DNA of 64,000 nt, taken from positions 186,001 through 250,000 of the forward strand of contig NZ_JACHLI010000006.1 of assembly GCF_014204515.1 (NCBI RefSeq), given 5' to 3'. This document shows, piece by piece, positions 35,989 through 44,390 of this stretch. A program made the position numbers and the translations under genes. The stretch's first letter is position 1. Each line of letters begins with the position of its first letter. The stretch is from Pseudomonas nitroreducens (GTDB taxonomy: Bacteria > Pseudomonadota > Gammaproteobacteria > Pseudomonadales > Pseudomonadaceae). Below the pieces are notes generated by a model. The model was not told the origin of the DNA. It did no database searches and saw only the letters and a list, made by a program, of their open reading frames with translations.

Positions 35989-36945
35989 ATGTCGCACACC
36001 ATTACCGTCCACTACGCCCAGGGCATCCTGCAGGCCGCCCAACGCCTGGGCCTGCCCGTGCCCGCCGAACTGCAGGCGCACAGCCTGGAGCCGCGCATCC
36101 CGCTGCAGCAGCAGGACGCCTTCTGGGAGTCCATCTGTGCCGCCTCCGGCGATCCCTTGCTGGGCCTGCGCCTGGGCAGTGCGCTGCAGGTAGGGCACCT
36201 GGATATGGTCGGCGCGCTGCTGATGAGTTGCGAACACTACGGCGAGGCGCTGGACGCGCTGCTGGAGTACTACCCGATCATCGCCGAGGGCAGTGAATTC
36301 CAGCGCGAGCAGGACGCGGATCGGGTGCGCCTGGTCTATCGGCCGAGTTATGTCGTACGCCGCGAGGAGAGGGTGGAGGCCGCGCTGGCCAGCCTGGTGC
36401 ACCTGACGCGCTGGATCACCGGCGACCGGGTGCAACCCCAGCGTCTGGCGTTGAGTCATGCCGCCCGGGGCGAGGCTTCGCGCTACCTGGAATGGTTGCA
36501 GTGCCCGGTGGATTTCGCCTGCAACGAGAATGCGCTGAGCTTCGCCGTGACCGACCTCGACGTGCCGCTGATCCAGGCCAACGCCCTGATGCGCGAGCAC
36601 CTGCGAGCGCTGGCCGATGCCCAGCTCGAACGCCTGGGCGCGCAGAGCCTGGCCGCGCGCGTGCAGCAGCTGCTGCGGCAGAACCCGCGCTGGGGCAAGG
36701 AGAAGGTCGCCGAGCAACTGGAGCTCAGCGGGCGCCATCTGAACCGCAAGCTGGCTGACGAAGGCACCAGTTTCAAGCTGCTGCGTGAGCAGGTGTTGCA
36801 CGGCATGGCCGAGCAGCTGCTGCGCGAATCCGCGCGCCTGGGCGAGGTGGCCGAGCGCCTGGGCTTCTCCGATGAGAGCGCCTTCGCCAAGGCCTTCCGG
36901 CGCTGGAGCGGGATGACGCCAGGGCAGTTCCGCCAGGGCGGCTGA
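35989..36945 (+). CDS. AraC-family transcriptional regulator
   Basis: A 318-residue regulator. The N-terminal part (about 20-200) resembles the arabinose-binding-like domain of the OruR/ArgR-type AraC group in Pseudomonas (GDPLLGLRLGSALQVGHLDMVG). The C-terminus (about 230-316) has two helix-turn-helix units, ending with VAERLGFSDESAFAKAFRRW and GMTPGQFR. It is divergent from the transporter-amidohydrolase operon and probably controls it. The inducer may be that operon's substrate. Confidence 0.86.
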   Translation: MSHTITVHYAQGILQAAQRLGLPVPAELQAHSLEPRIPLQQQDAFWESICAASGDPLLGLRLGSALQVGHLDMVGALLMSCEHYGEALDALLEYYPIIAEGSEFQREQDADRVRLVYRPSYVVRREERVEAALASLVHLTRWITGDRVQPQRLALSHAARGEASRYLEWLQCPVDFACNENALSFAVTDLDVPLIQANALMREHLRALADAQLERLGAQSLAARVQQLLRQNPRWGKEKVAEQLELSGRHLNRKLADEGTSFKLLREQVLHGMAEQLLRESARLGEVAERLGFSDESAFAKAFRRWSGMTPGQFRQGG

Positions 36946-36956
36946 GCGGCGGCCGG

Positions 36957-37199
36957 TTACTGGCGCGGCGGATGATTCACCCGGGCCAGGGCATGGGCCG
37001 CGGGCAGGTCCTGGCGTTGCGGCAGGCTCTTGTGCGTCTCGACGGCGCCGGCCCTGGGCTGGTGCTGCACGAACATCTGGTCGGCGCCAAAAAACAGCAG
37101 GAGCAGGGCGATGGCACCGATCCAGCAGAGCATGTCTCGGTCCAGCGGCCAGCCGCGGTGTTGCCGCTGGGAACGCAGGGGGGATTGATGGTCTTTCAT
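36957..37199 (-). CDS. Small single-pass membrane protein
   Basis: About 80 residues, starting MKDHQSPLRSQRQHRGW. It has one hydrophobic helix (MLCWIGAIALLLLFFGA, about 25-41) and a polar tail, so it is probably anchored in the inner membrane. A GTG 9 bp upstream would add three residues. No clear ribosome binding site is visible. I do not recognise the family. Confidence 0.55.
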   Translation of the reverse strand: MKDHQSPLRSQRQHRGWPLDRDMLCWIGAIALLLLFFGADQMFVQHQPRAGAVETHKSLPQRQDLPAAHALARVNHPPRQ

Positions 37200-37439
37200 G
37201 GCGATCACCGCGAACAGGTTGATGGGAGGGTTTCCAGGGCCGGTTAGTGCCGGGGAGGTCTGGATTCGCCCACCATTGTCCGAAAGGCGGTGAGGACGGG
37301 GATTCAGGGAGCTCTGTAGAGGGAGTAGGAATTACCTCTGCTCAGCATCCGGGTCAGTCGAAGTGACGCCCGCTGCAGATGCCGGGGCGCATGACGATCG
37401 AGGTCATGCGCCGCAAGGCAGATCGGTTTTGCGTGCGAC

Positions 37440-38591
37440 TCAGGCCCCCGGCAGCGCCTTGTCTTTCGGCCACAGCAGCCACAGCTGGCCGTCCTGCTTC
37501 ATGTGCCCGGCCAGTTCGCCCGCCGCATCGCCGGTGCCCCAGAACAGGTCCGCGCGTACTTCGCCGACGATGGCGCCGCCGGTGTCCTGGGCGGCTACCG
37601 GGCGCACCACCGGCGCGCCGTCCGGGCGGGTGGTGGAAAGCCACATCAGGCTGCCAAGCGGAATCACCTTGCGGTCGATGGCCACGCTGTAACCCGGCGT
37701 CAGCGGCACGTTCAGCGAGCCGCGCGGACCCTCGTTGCTGTCCGGGCGCTGGCTGAAGAACACGTAGCTGGGGTTGCTCGCCAGCAGTTCGTCGACGCGC
37801 TGCGGATGGGCGCGGGCCCAGTCGCGGATACGCGCCATGCTGACTTCCTCCTTGCTCAGCTCGCCCTGTTCCACCAGCCAGCGACCGACTGGCTTGTAGG
37901 GGCGGCCGTTCTGGTCGGCGTAGCCCAGGCGCAACTGGCGACCAGAGGCCAGTTGTACCCGGCCGGAGCCCTGGATCTGCAGGAATTGCAGGTCCATCTG
38001 GTCCGGCAGCCAGGCCAGCACGGGGGCATTCACTCCGTCGCGGCGGATACCGGCGGCGTCGGCATAGGGCACCAGGGTGTTGCCTTCGAGCTTGCCGCGC
38101 AGGCGCTTGCCCTTGAGCTCGGGGTAAACGCTGTCCAGCGCCACGGTGATCATGTCCTTCGGCACGCCGTAGACCGGCACGCTGTGCTGGGCGTCGCGCT
38201 GCAAGCTGCCGCGGTAGACCGGCTCGTAGTAGCCGGTGATCAATCCATCCTTGCTGCCTTCGCCGGAACGCAGCTGGTAGGGCTGCAGGTGCGCCTGCAG
38301 GAACTGGCGGATCGCCGGGGCGGAAGCCGGCACGCTGGCGGCGTCGGCGCAGGTGGCGGCCCAGGTTTCATCCTTTTTCAGGCGTACCGCGCAGGCCGAG
38401 CGCCAGGCGTTGAAACCCTGCACGACATCGGCGTCGGCGGTCTGCGGCAGGTTCCCCCAGTCGGCCTTGGAATAGGTAGGCGCCTGGGCTTGTTCGGGTT
38501 TCTTGCCGAACAGGCCGCAGCCGGAAAGCAGGGTGGCAAAACACAGGGTGGCGAGGAGAGGGCGGGTCCAGTGGCGGGACGAATCGGTCAC
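37440..38591 (-). CDS. mltA: Membrane-bound lytic murein transglycosylase A
   Basis: A 383-residue lipoprotein that cleaves peptidoglycan to 1,6-anhydro-muropeptides at the outer membrane. The signal peptide ends in the lipobox LLSGC (C25). The MltA domain has GYYEPVYRGS and LQIQGSGRVQL. The 3D domain contains the catalytic aspartate in AAQDTGGAI (about D336). It begins with GTG, preceded by agga. It is divergent from polB. Length and motifs match MltA. Confidence 0.93.
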   Translation of the reverse strand: MTDSSRHWTRPLLATLCFATLLSGCGLFGKKPEQAQAPTYSKADWGNLPQTADADVVQGFNAWRSACAVRLKKDETWAATCADAASVPASAPAIRQFLQAHLQPYQLRSGEGSKDGLITGYYEPVYRGSLQRDAQHSVPVYGVPKDMITVALDSVYPELKGKRLRGKLEGNTLVPYADAAGIRRDGVNAPVLAWLPDQMDLQFLQIQGSGRVQLASGRQLRLGYADQNGRPYKPVGRWLVEQGELSKEEVSMARIRDWARAHPQRVDELLASNPSYVFFSQRPDSNEGPRGSLNVPLTPGYSVAIDRKVIPLGSLMWLSTTRPDGAPVVRPVAAQDTGGAIVGEVRADLFWGTGDAAGELAGHMKQDGQLWLLWPKDKALPGA

Positions 38592-38742
38592 GGGCGAGTC
38601 CTGGCAGGCAAACGAAAGCCCGCTAGCTTGGGCAGACGCGGGGCGTGCGTCAAACGCATCGGTCGGATTTACACGCCTTGCAACGAATCCGCGGGCGGAC
38701 CGGTAGAATGGCGTTCTGATTCCACAGATGGGTGGTTAGAGC

Positions 38743-41103
38743 GTGGAGGCAAGGCAGGGTTTCGTCCTGACCCGACATTGGTGGGATACGCCCGAAGGCA
38801 CCGAGGTGGGCTTCTGGCTGGCCACCGATGAGGGGCCGCGGCATGTGCTGCTGCCGCCACAGACTTCGGTGGCCTTCGTGCCGGCCGAGCAGCGTGCCCG
38901 TGCCGAGAAGCTGCTGGCCGGCGAACGCGGCGCCGAACTGCGACCGCTGGGCCTGCGCGACTTCCAGCAACGCCCGGTGCTGGGCCTCTACTGCCAGCAG
39001 CATCGTCAGTTGATGAACCTGGAGAAGAAGCTGCGCGAAGCTGGCGTCGAGGTATTCGAGGCGGATATCCGTCCGCCCGAGCGCTACCTGATGGAGCGCT
39101 TCATCACTGCGCCGGTCACCTTCAGCGGCGAGCCGGATGCGGGCGGCAGCATCGTCACCGCGCAACTGCGTCCGGCACCGGAGTACCGGCCGAAACTGAA
39201 GCTGGCCTCGCTGGACATCGAGACCAATATCCGCGGCGACCTCTATTCCATTGCCATCGAGGGCTGCGGCCAGCGCCAGGTGTACATGCTCGGCCCGGCC
39301 AACGGCGTGGATGGCGAGCGCGATTTCGACCTGGAGTACTGCGACAGCCGCGCCCAGTTGCTGGAGCGCTTGAACCAGTGGCTGGCCGAGCATGACCCGG
39401 ACGCCATCATCGGCTGGAACCTGGTGCAGTTCGACCTGCGCGTGCTGCAGGAGCACGCCAAGCGCCTGGACATCCCGCTGCGTCTGGGCCGTGGCGGTGA
39501 CGAGATGGGCTGGCGCCAGCACGCATCGTCTAACCACTACTTTGCCGCAGCCGCGGGGCGGCTGATCATCGACGGCATCGAGGCGCTGCGCTCGGCGTTC
39601 TGGAGCTTCCCCTCGTTCAGCCTGGAAAGCGTCTCGCAGAGCCTGCTGGGCGAGGGCAAGTCCATCGACAACCCCTACGACCGCATGGCCGAGATCGACC
39701 GCCGCTTCGCCGAGGACAAGCCGGCGCTGGCGAAATACAACCTCAAGGACTGCGAGCTGGTCACGCGCATCTTCGACAAGACCCGCATCCTCGACTTCCT
39801 GCTCGAGCGCGCCAGCGTCACCGGGTTGCCGGCGGATCGCAGCGGCGGCTCGGTGGCAGCTTTCACCCACCTGTACCTGCCGCCGATGCACCGCCTGGGC
39901 TATGTCGCGCCGAACCTCGGCGGCAAGGCGCCCGAGGCGAGCCCCGGCGGCTTCGTCATGGACTCGCGGCCGGGGCTCTACGAGTCGGTGCTGGTGCTGG
40001 ACTACAAGAGCCTGTACCCGTCGATCATCCGCACCTTCCTGATCGACCCGGTGGGGCTGGTGGAGGGCCTGAACGATCCGTCGGACGAAGCGTCGATTCC
40101 CGGCTTCCGTGGCGGCCGCTTCTCGCGCACGCAGCACTGCCTGCCGGCCATCGTCGAACGCGTGTGGCAGGGCCGCGACGCCGCCAAGCGCGACGGCAAC
40201 GCGCCGCTGTCACAAGCGCTGAAGATCATCATGAACGCCTTCTACGGTGTGCTCGGCTCCAGCGGCTGCCGCTTCTTCGACCCACGCCTGGCCTCGTCCA
40301 TCACCATGCGCGGCCACGAGATCATGCGCCGTACCCGCGAGCTGATCGAAGGCCAGGGCCACCGGGTGATCTATGGCGATACCGACTCGACCTTCGTCTG
40401 GCTTGGCCGCGCCCACGACGAGGATGCGGCGGCGCAAATCGGTCGCGCGCTGGTCAGCCACATCAACCAGTGGTGGCAGGAGCACCTGAGCGAGGAGTAC
40501 GGCCTGGAGAGCGCACTGGAAATCCAGTTCGAGCGGCACTTCCGGCGCTTCCTGATGCCGACCATCCGCGGCGCCGAAGAGGGCAGCAAGAAGCGCTATG
40601 CGGGCCTGGTGCGGCGTGGCGACGGCAGCGACGAGATGGTCTTCAAGGGCCTGGAAACCGTGCGCACCGACTGGTCGCCGCTGGCCCAGCAGTTCCAGCA
40701 GGAACTGTATCTGCGCATCTTCCAGCGTCAGCCCTATCGCGACTACGTGCGTGACTACGTGAACCGCACCCTGGCCGGCGAACAGGATGACCTGCTGGTC
40801 TTCCGCAAGCGCCTGCGCCGCCAGCTCGGCGACTACGAACGCAACGTGCCGCCCCATGTGCGCGCGGCGCGTATCGCCGACGACTTCAACGAGCGCCAGG
40901 GGCGTCCGCGCCAGTACCAGCGCGGTGGCTGGATCAGCTACGTGATCACCGTCAACGGTCCGGAACCGCTGGAGACGCTGGCTTCGCCGATTGACTACGA
41001 CCACTACGTCATCCGCCAGCTGCAGCCCATCGCCGACGCCATCCTGCCGTTCGTGGACGATGACTTCAGCGCGCTGGTCGATCGGCAGATGGGGTTGTTC
41101 TGA
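38743..41103 (+). CDS. polB: DNA polymerase II
   Basis: A 786-residue family B DNA polymerase with proofreading, used in DNA repair and replication restart. The exonuclease motifs are LDIETNI, then IIGWNLVQFDLRVL, then AKYNLKDCELV. The polymerase motifs are DYKSLYPSII (motif A), KIIMNAFYGVLGSSGCRFFD (motif B) and YGDTDSTFVW (motif C). It begins with GTG; the ribosome binding site is weak. I looked for a LexA box upstream and found no convincing one. A strong hairpin terminator follows at 41117. Confidence 0.96.
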   Translation: MEARQGFVLTRHWWDTPEGTEVGFWLATDEGPRHVLLPPQTSVAFVPAEQRARAEKLLAGERGAELRPLGLRDFQQRPVLGLYCQQHRQLMNLEKKLREAGVEVFEADIRPPERYLMERFITAPVTFSGEPDAGGSIVTAQLRPAPEYRPKLKLASLDIETNIRGDLYSIAIEGCGQRQVYMLGPANGVDGERDFDLEYCDSRAQLLERLNQWLAEHDPDAIIGWNLVQFDLRVLQEHAKRLDIPLRLGRGGDEMGWRQHASSNHYFAAAAGRLIIDGIEALRSAFWSFPSFSLESVSQSLLGEGKSIDNPYDRMAEIDRRFAEDKPALAKYNLKDCELVTRIFDKTRILDFLLERASVTGLPADRSGGSVAAFTHLYLPPMHRLGYVAPNLGGKAPEASPGGFVMDSRPGLYESVLVLDYKSLYPSIIRTFLIDPVGLVEGLNDPSDEASIPGFRGGRFSRTQHCLPAIVERVWQGRDAAKRDGNAPLSQALKIIMNAFYGVLGSSGCRFFDPRLASSITMRGHEIMRRTRELIEGQGHRVIYGDTDSTFVWLGRAHDEDAAAQIGRALVSHINQWWQEHLSEEYGLESALEIQFERHFRRFLMPTIRGAEEGSKKRYAGLVRRGDGSDEMVFKGLETVRTDWSPLAQQFQQELYLRIFQRQPYRDYVRDYVNRTLAGEQDDLLVFRKRLRRQLGDYERNVPPHVRAARIADDFNERQGRPRQYQRGGWISYVITVNGPEPLETLASPIDYDHYVIRQLQPIADAILPFVDDDFSALVDRQMGLF

Positions 41104-41116
41104 AGTCGGAACGGAG

Positions 41117-41145
41117 AAGGCCGGCAAAGCGGCCGGCCTTCTTCG
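41117..41145 (+). terminator. polB terminator
   Basis: AAGGCCGGC (41117-41125) and GCCGGCCTT (41132-41140) form a perfect 9-bp stem with the loop AAAGCG, followed by CTTCG. It begins 13 bp after the polB stop. Confidence 0.8.
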
Positions 41146-41206
41146 TCGAATCGGTTTTGCCCAGCAGGAGCAACTGTCTTCGTTCCGGAAATCTGTGTCT
41201 GGGTTT

Positions 41207-41336
41207 CCCTCTCCCTAACCCTCTCCCTGAAGGGAGAGGGGACCGTTCGGTGCAGGTTGAAACGATGGTGTCAGCCGGCACGGACAGCTCCCTTTCCCTT
41301 TGGAGCGGGGCGCGCAGCCAGGGTGGGAGAGAGGGA
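41207..41336. repeat. CCCTCTCCC inverted-repeat element, copy 3
   Basis: It starts CCCTCTCCCTAACCCTCTCC like copy 2. The right arm has decayed (TCCCTTTCCCTTTGGAGCGG, then GGTGGGAGAGAGGGA), so the inverted repeat is less perfect. Upstream homology with copy 2 reaches back to about 41169. Confidence 0.75.
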
Positions 41337-41434
41337 TCGCCCTGGCGCGGTATTCGGGTAGGTAGTGCGCCATGAGCACAATCGCGTGTATGGCGCGCTT
41401 CTCATTGTGGGTGCTTCGCGCTGGGCGTCCCGGC

Positions 41435-41460
41435 GTAGGAGCGGGCTCCGTCCGCGATCG
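41435..41460 (+). repeat. REP element, single copy
   Basis: A forward REP core beginning GTAGGAGCGGGCTCCGTCCG, alone, between the CCCTCTCCC element and queD. Confidence 0.8.
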
Positions 41461-41490
41461 ACTCAAGCCGGCAGAGGCATCACCGGTAAA

Positions 41491-41847
41491 TCAATCGCCG
41501 CGGTATTCGCAACCGCTGGTGCAGGTCTCGTGCACGCGGACCTTGGACAGCTCCGGCAGCAACGGTTTGAGCTGTTGCCAGATCCAGCGGCAGAGGTTCT
41601 CGCTGGTGGGGTTTTCCAGGCCGGGAATGTCGTTCAGGTAGTTGTGGTCGAGCTGGTCGTAGATCGGCTTGAAGATCTGCTTGATCTCGGCGAAGTCGCG
41701 GATCCAGCCGGTGTGCGGATCAACTTCACCCTCGATGTAGATGGCGGCCCGGAACGAGTGGCCATGCAGACGGCCGCACTGATGTCCGGCCGGGACATGG
41801 GGCAGGCGGTGGGCGGACTCGAAGGTGAATTCCTTGAACAGTTCCAC
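41491..41847 (-). CDS. queD: 6-carboxytetrahydropterin synthase QueD
   Basis: A 118-residue enzyme of queuosine and 7-deazaguanine synthesis. It converts 7,8-dihydroneopterin triphosphate to 6-carboxytetrahydropterin. Zinc ligands are H13 in FESAHRLPHV and the pair in RLHGHSF. LDHNYLND, NPTSENLCRWIW and VHETCTSGCEYRGD complete the signature. It begins with GTG after aggaaa. It is the last chromosomal gene before the prophage; phage genes start 63 bp upstream of its start codon. Confidence 0.93.
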   Translation of the reverse strand: MELFKEFTFESAHRLPHVPAGHQCGRLHGHSFRAAIYIEGEVDPHTGWIRDFAEIKQIFKPIYDQLDHNYLNDIPGLENPTSENLCRWIWQQLKPLLPELSKVRVHETCTSGCEYRGD

Positions 41848-41900
41848 GAAATTTCCTGTGATCTAGTTATGGCGGGCTTTCTGGGGCGCCCTGTGCTGCG

Positions 41901-41923
41901 GTGTACTAATCAGTGTACTGATT
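41901..41923. repeat. Short direct and inverted repeat near the left prophage border
   Basis: GTGTACTAAT (41901-41910) and GTGTACTGAT (41913-41922) are direct repeats. AATCAGT-GT-ACTGATT (41908-41923) is an inverted repeat. They lie at the 3' end of the AlpA-like gene, where an attachment or integrase arm site could be. Without the right border this cannot be confirmed. Confidence 0.35.
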
Positions 41924-42122
41924 CGTCATTGCTGGCAGCAATTTTCTGCATCCAGCCCTCAACATCAGACTGGCGCCACGCTACCGAGTTGGGGCCTATT
42001 CTAACCTGTTTAGGGAACGAGCCTTCCCGAATCCGACGATATAGGGTGTTCTTGCCAAGACCAGTTGTGTAGAGCACCTCATCAAGGCGCATGAACCGGT
42101 CGATCTTCTCTGCTGCTGCCAT
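41910..42122 (-). CDS. AlpA-like / excisionase-type DNA-binding protein
   Basis: A 70-residue protein with the AlpA MerR-like helix-turn-helix: MRLDEVLYTTGLGKNTLYRR, then FPKQVRIGPNSVAWRQSDVE. Such proteins in prophages act as excisionase or as activators of integrase genes. The ATG at 42122 follows gagg; a TTG two codons upstream is less likely. It is the outermost gene of the leftward arm, the usual place for xis. The expected integrase beside it is missing. Confidence 0.85.
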   Translation of the reverse strand: MAAAEKIDRFMRLDEVLYTTGLGKNTLYRRIREGSFPKQVRIGPNSVAWRQSDVEGWMQKIAASNDESVH

Positions 42123-42228
42123 TGGCAATACCTCGCCTGCCAGCTACTGCCGGCGATGAATGATCTATGGTGAAGGCCAGGACCTGACCTGAGAGGTCGC
42201 CCGCGTCGGGCAAGGATGGGGTGGCCTG

Positions 42229-42726
42229 TCAGGACGGGCGCCATGGGATGAGCGGCGTGTCGTAACCGAGCATTAGTGGATGCTTGGGCTGGCCGCAGCC
42301 AGTAACGCCGAAATGAAGCACCGGCCTCCCTGTGCGCAGCAGCATCCCCAGCATTTGAGCCGGCGCGCCGCGCAGGTCTTTTGGAACCTTATTCAGCCTG
42401 CCCCAGCACGGAACCAGAACATCGGCCTCGACGATGATTCCACTGATGTGCTCTTGCCAGGCAGGGCCAAATGGATCGTGGATACCCTTGAGAGCAGCAG
42501 GGTCAGTGGATCGGAAGGCGAAGAGATTTCCAACGATGAAGCGGTGGCCACCGTTGCGCAGCGTGAATCCGCGCCACTTGCGCACCGTGGCATCATCCAG
42601 AGTTGCGTCGGCCGTGCTCGGGTTGATGCCGAAGTAGGCGAATACCTTAGAACCCTCGAAAGGCATAGAGCACTCGCGCTCCAGGCGGTAGCGGTACATG
42701 CCGCAGTCGCTGATGATCGCTGACAT
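42229..42726 (-). CDS. DUF1643-domain protein
   Basis: A 165-residue protein with the DUF1643 pattern: FAYFGINPSTADATLDDATV, then GNLFAFRSTDP and VLVPCWGRLNKVP. The family is common in phages and bacteria. No function is established that I know of, though the fold is thought to be related to uracil-DNA glycosylases. The ATG at 42726 follows gggaggtgag and shares one base with the stop of the upstream gene (TGATG). Confidence 0.8.
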   Translation of the reverse strand: MSAIISDCGMYRYRLERECSMPFEGSKVFAYFGINPSTADATLDDATVRKWRGFTLRNGGHRFIVGNLFAFRSTDPAALKGIHDPFGPAWQEHISGIIVEADVLVPCWGRLNKVPKDLRGAPAQMLGMLLRTGRPVLHFGVTGCGQPKHPLMLGYDTPLIPWRPS

Positions 42727-43736
42727 CACTCACCTCCCTGCGCCGGCGCGGCGGCGATCGCATCCAGCAGCCCGCGCACAGCCAAGTCCTTAACGTCATG
42801 CTCGCTCACCACGCCGCCACTGCCCTGCGGGTCGTAGATTTCCCATCGATCGCCTTCGCGCTGGATTGACGACGTGCAGCGCATCACTCGCCAGCCCTCC
42901 GGCACCTGCCCAGCCTGGGCGACCGTGGCGTGCGCATCGGCAAGCAACTCTTCGAGGATTGCTACTACGCTGCGGGCGCTCTCGGCGTCGGCGCCGTCAC
43001 TCCCATCATCGAAGACCTTGGCACGCTCAAGAGCCTGCCTTGCCTGGCTGCACATGTGAATGCGGAGACAGTCGTAGGCGTAATCGGAGGTGTCCAGCTT
43101 CAGTTCCAGCTCCGTCACCCTGGCCTGGGCGGCGTCGCGCAAGCCGAGTGCATGCTTATCGGCTTCCACCGCCTCGACTGCCACCTGTTCCAGCCATTCA
43201 TTGCGCGCCCGCAGGTCCTCGATCTCGGCTGCCATGTGTTGAACAAGGAGTGCATCCGGCCAGTAGCGCGGATCACTATCGGGATGGGCAGCGAGGACTC
43301 GGTCACGCCAGCCTGCCACCTCCGGCCGCTCCAGCTCCGGCGCCGGGGAGGGTTGCGCCTGGGCCGCGCGGGCTTGAAGCACCGCCAGGGCGTCACGGAA
43401 CTGCTCGATGTACTGCTCCTGCGTCGAGCCCCAGCAGCTCATCAGGCATACGTCATCCGGCTCGCAGCCTTCATCCTCTGGCTCGTCTGACGGTTCGGCT
43501 GGGACCATGAAGAACTCGCGCTCGACCGCATGCAGCAGTTCGGCGAAGCGTTTGGTGTTCTCGAAGTTGGCGATCAGGATCGACACAGGATGGCTGTAGT
43601 GCAGACCGATCACGTCATAGACGCGCTTCAGGTCGGGATGCAGCTCCACCTGCGCTCCCTCTGCCTTGTTCCAATTGCACTGGGCAGCAGTGTGCCCTCC
43701 CGCACCGCAGAGGGTGCAGGCTTGTTGTTCGGTCAT
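42726..43736 (-). CDS. Phage protein of unknown function with a zinc-knuckle-like N-terminus
   Basis: 336 residues. The N-terminus CTLCGAGGHTAAQC (C-x2-C-x9-C) looks like a degenerate zinc knuckle. The middle (about 165-245) is a probable coiled coil rich in A, E and L. The C-terminus (about 265-330) has a WEIYDPQGSGGVVSEHD stretch that occurs in composite phage early proteins. It probably arose by joining modules. I do not recognise a function. Confidence 0.7.
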   Translation of the reverse strand: MTEQQACTLCGAGGHTAAQCNWNKAEGAQVELHPDLKRVYDVIGLHYSHPVSILIANFENTKRFAELLHAVEREFFMVPAEPSDEPEDEGCEPDDVCLMSCWGSTQEQYIEQFRDALAVLQARAAQAQPSPAPELERPEVAGWRDRVLAAHPDSDPRYWPDALLVQHMAAEIEDLRARNEWLEQVAVEAVEADKHALGLRDAAQARVTELELKLDTSDYAYDCLRIHMCSQARQALERAKVFDDGSDGADAESARSVVAILEELLADAHATVAQAGQVPEGWRVMRCTSSIQREGDRWEIYDPQGSGGVVSEHDVKDLAVRGLLDAIAAAPAQGGE

Positions 43737-43739
43737 GGT

Positions 43740-43937
43740 TCAGCCCTCTACGGGGTATTGGATGGTGCCGCGCTCGCCCTGGCGGGAGTTGATGGCGGCT
43801 TGGATGAGTTGCCGGCCCAGCGCCTGGGCCTGGTCGGGATCGAGTTCGGCGCCGAGACGCGGCAGCCCATCGATCAACATGAGCGGGTTCCCGTCGACGT
43901 CGTGGATGTGCTCGACGGTCAGTTGGATGGATTGCAT
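43740..43937 (-). CDS. Small phage protein
   Basis: 65 residues, MQSIQLTVEHIHDVDGNPLM at the start. It is acidic and has no membrane helix. I chose the ATG at 43937 because cggag precedes it; an upstream in-frame extension overlaps the neighbouring gene heavily. Function unknown. Confidence 0.6.
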   Translation of the reverse strand: MQSIQLTVEHIHDVDGNPLMLIDGLPRLGAELDPDQAQALGRQLIQAAINSRQGERGTIQYPVEG

Positions 43938-44299
43938 GTATCTGGCTCCGGGATGGGGTCCATCATCTGGCCGACGACATAGCCGAGGGCTTCCCATTCG
44001 CGCTGCGCCTGCTGGCCGATCTCGTCGAGCCAGGCCTGCGGCAGGGTGAAGGTCCGGGTGCCGACACCCTTCTTGTAGCGGGGGCGCTCGACCAAGTGGC
44101 CATTGGCTGCCAGCTTCGCCAGGCGACGCAGGCTCTTCCCGCGATCACCTGGCAGCGAGTAAGAGCGGATACCTGTCAGGCTGGCGTTGAATTCGCTCCA
44201 GGCCTCCAGCTTCCGCCGACCGCCGATGTACTTTGTCAGCAGCAATTGCTTTGCAGAGCGAAGCAGCGCGGCCCTGATGTCGTCAGGCAGGTTTTCCAT
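43919..44299 (-). CDS. Phage protein, possible winged-helix DNA-binding
   Basis: 126 residues, basic. GKSLRRLAKLAANGHLVERP followed by RYKKGVGTRTFTLP looks like a helix, recognition helix and wing. It may be a small regulator. The ATG at 44299 follows aggag. It overlaps the next small gene by 19 nt. I know no characterised relative. Confidence 0.62.
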   Translation of the reverse strand: MENLPDDIRAALLRSAKQLLLTKYIGGRRKLEAWSEFNASLTGIRSYSLPGDRGKSLRRLAKLAANGHLVERPRYKKGVGTRTFTLPQAWLDEIGQQAQREWEALGYVVGQMMDPIPEPDTCNPSN

Positions 44300-44390
44300 T
44301 CGGTTGCTCCTGGAGGGCAGGCCTGCAGCGCAGGCAGTCGCATTCGGGGATGGGGCGGAGGGTTCGGCGGCAGAAGGTCGGGCGGGTCAT
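44283..44390 (-). CDS. Tiny cysteine-rich protein (35 aa)
   Basis: The reading starts MTRPTFCRRTLRPIPECDCL and contains four cysteines (C7, and CDCLRC at 17-22), a possible zinc site. Its ATG overlaps the methyltransferase stop (ATGA), and it carries the aggag ribosome binding site of the next gene inside its 3' end. That packing is typical of a real phage gene. Confidence 0.45.
   Translation of the reverse strand: MTRPTFCRRTLRPIPECDCLRCRPALQEQPNGKPA

Larger units (their letters stand above)
41104..41490. other. Convergent intergenic region polB-queD
   Basis: It holds the polB terminator, a CCCTCTCCC element (41207-41336) and one forward REP core (41435-41460, GTAGGAGCGGGCTCCGTCC). No gene is seen. 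Confidence 0.75.

Noticed and set aside
38592..38742. LexA box upstream of polB
   Set aside because: I looked for CTG-N10-CAG of the right type near the start and found no convincing match.
41848..41909. tRNA gene as prophage attachment site
   Set aside because: No cloverleaf or tRNA 3' end is visible between queD and the first phage gene.
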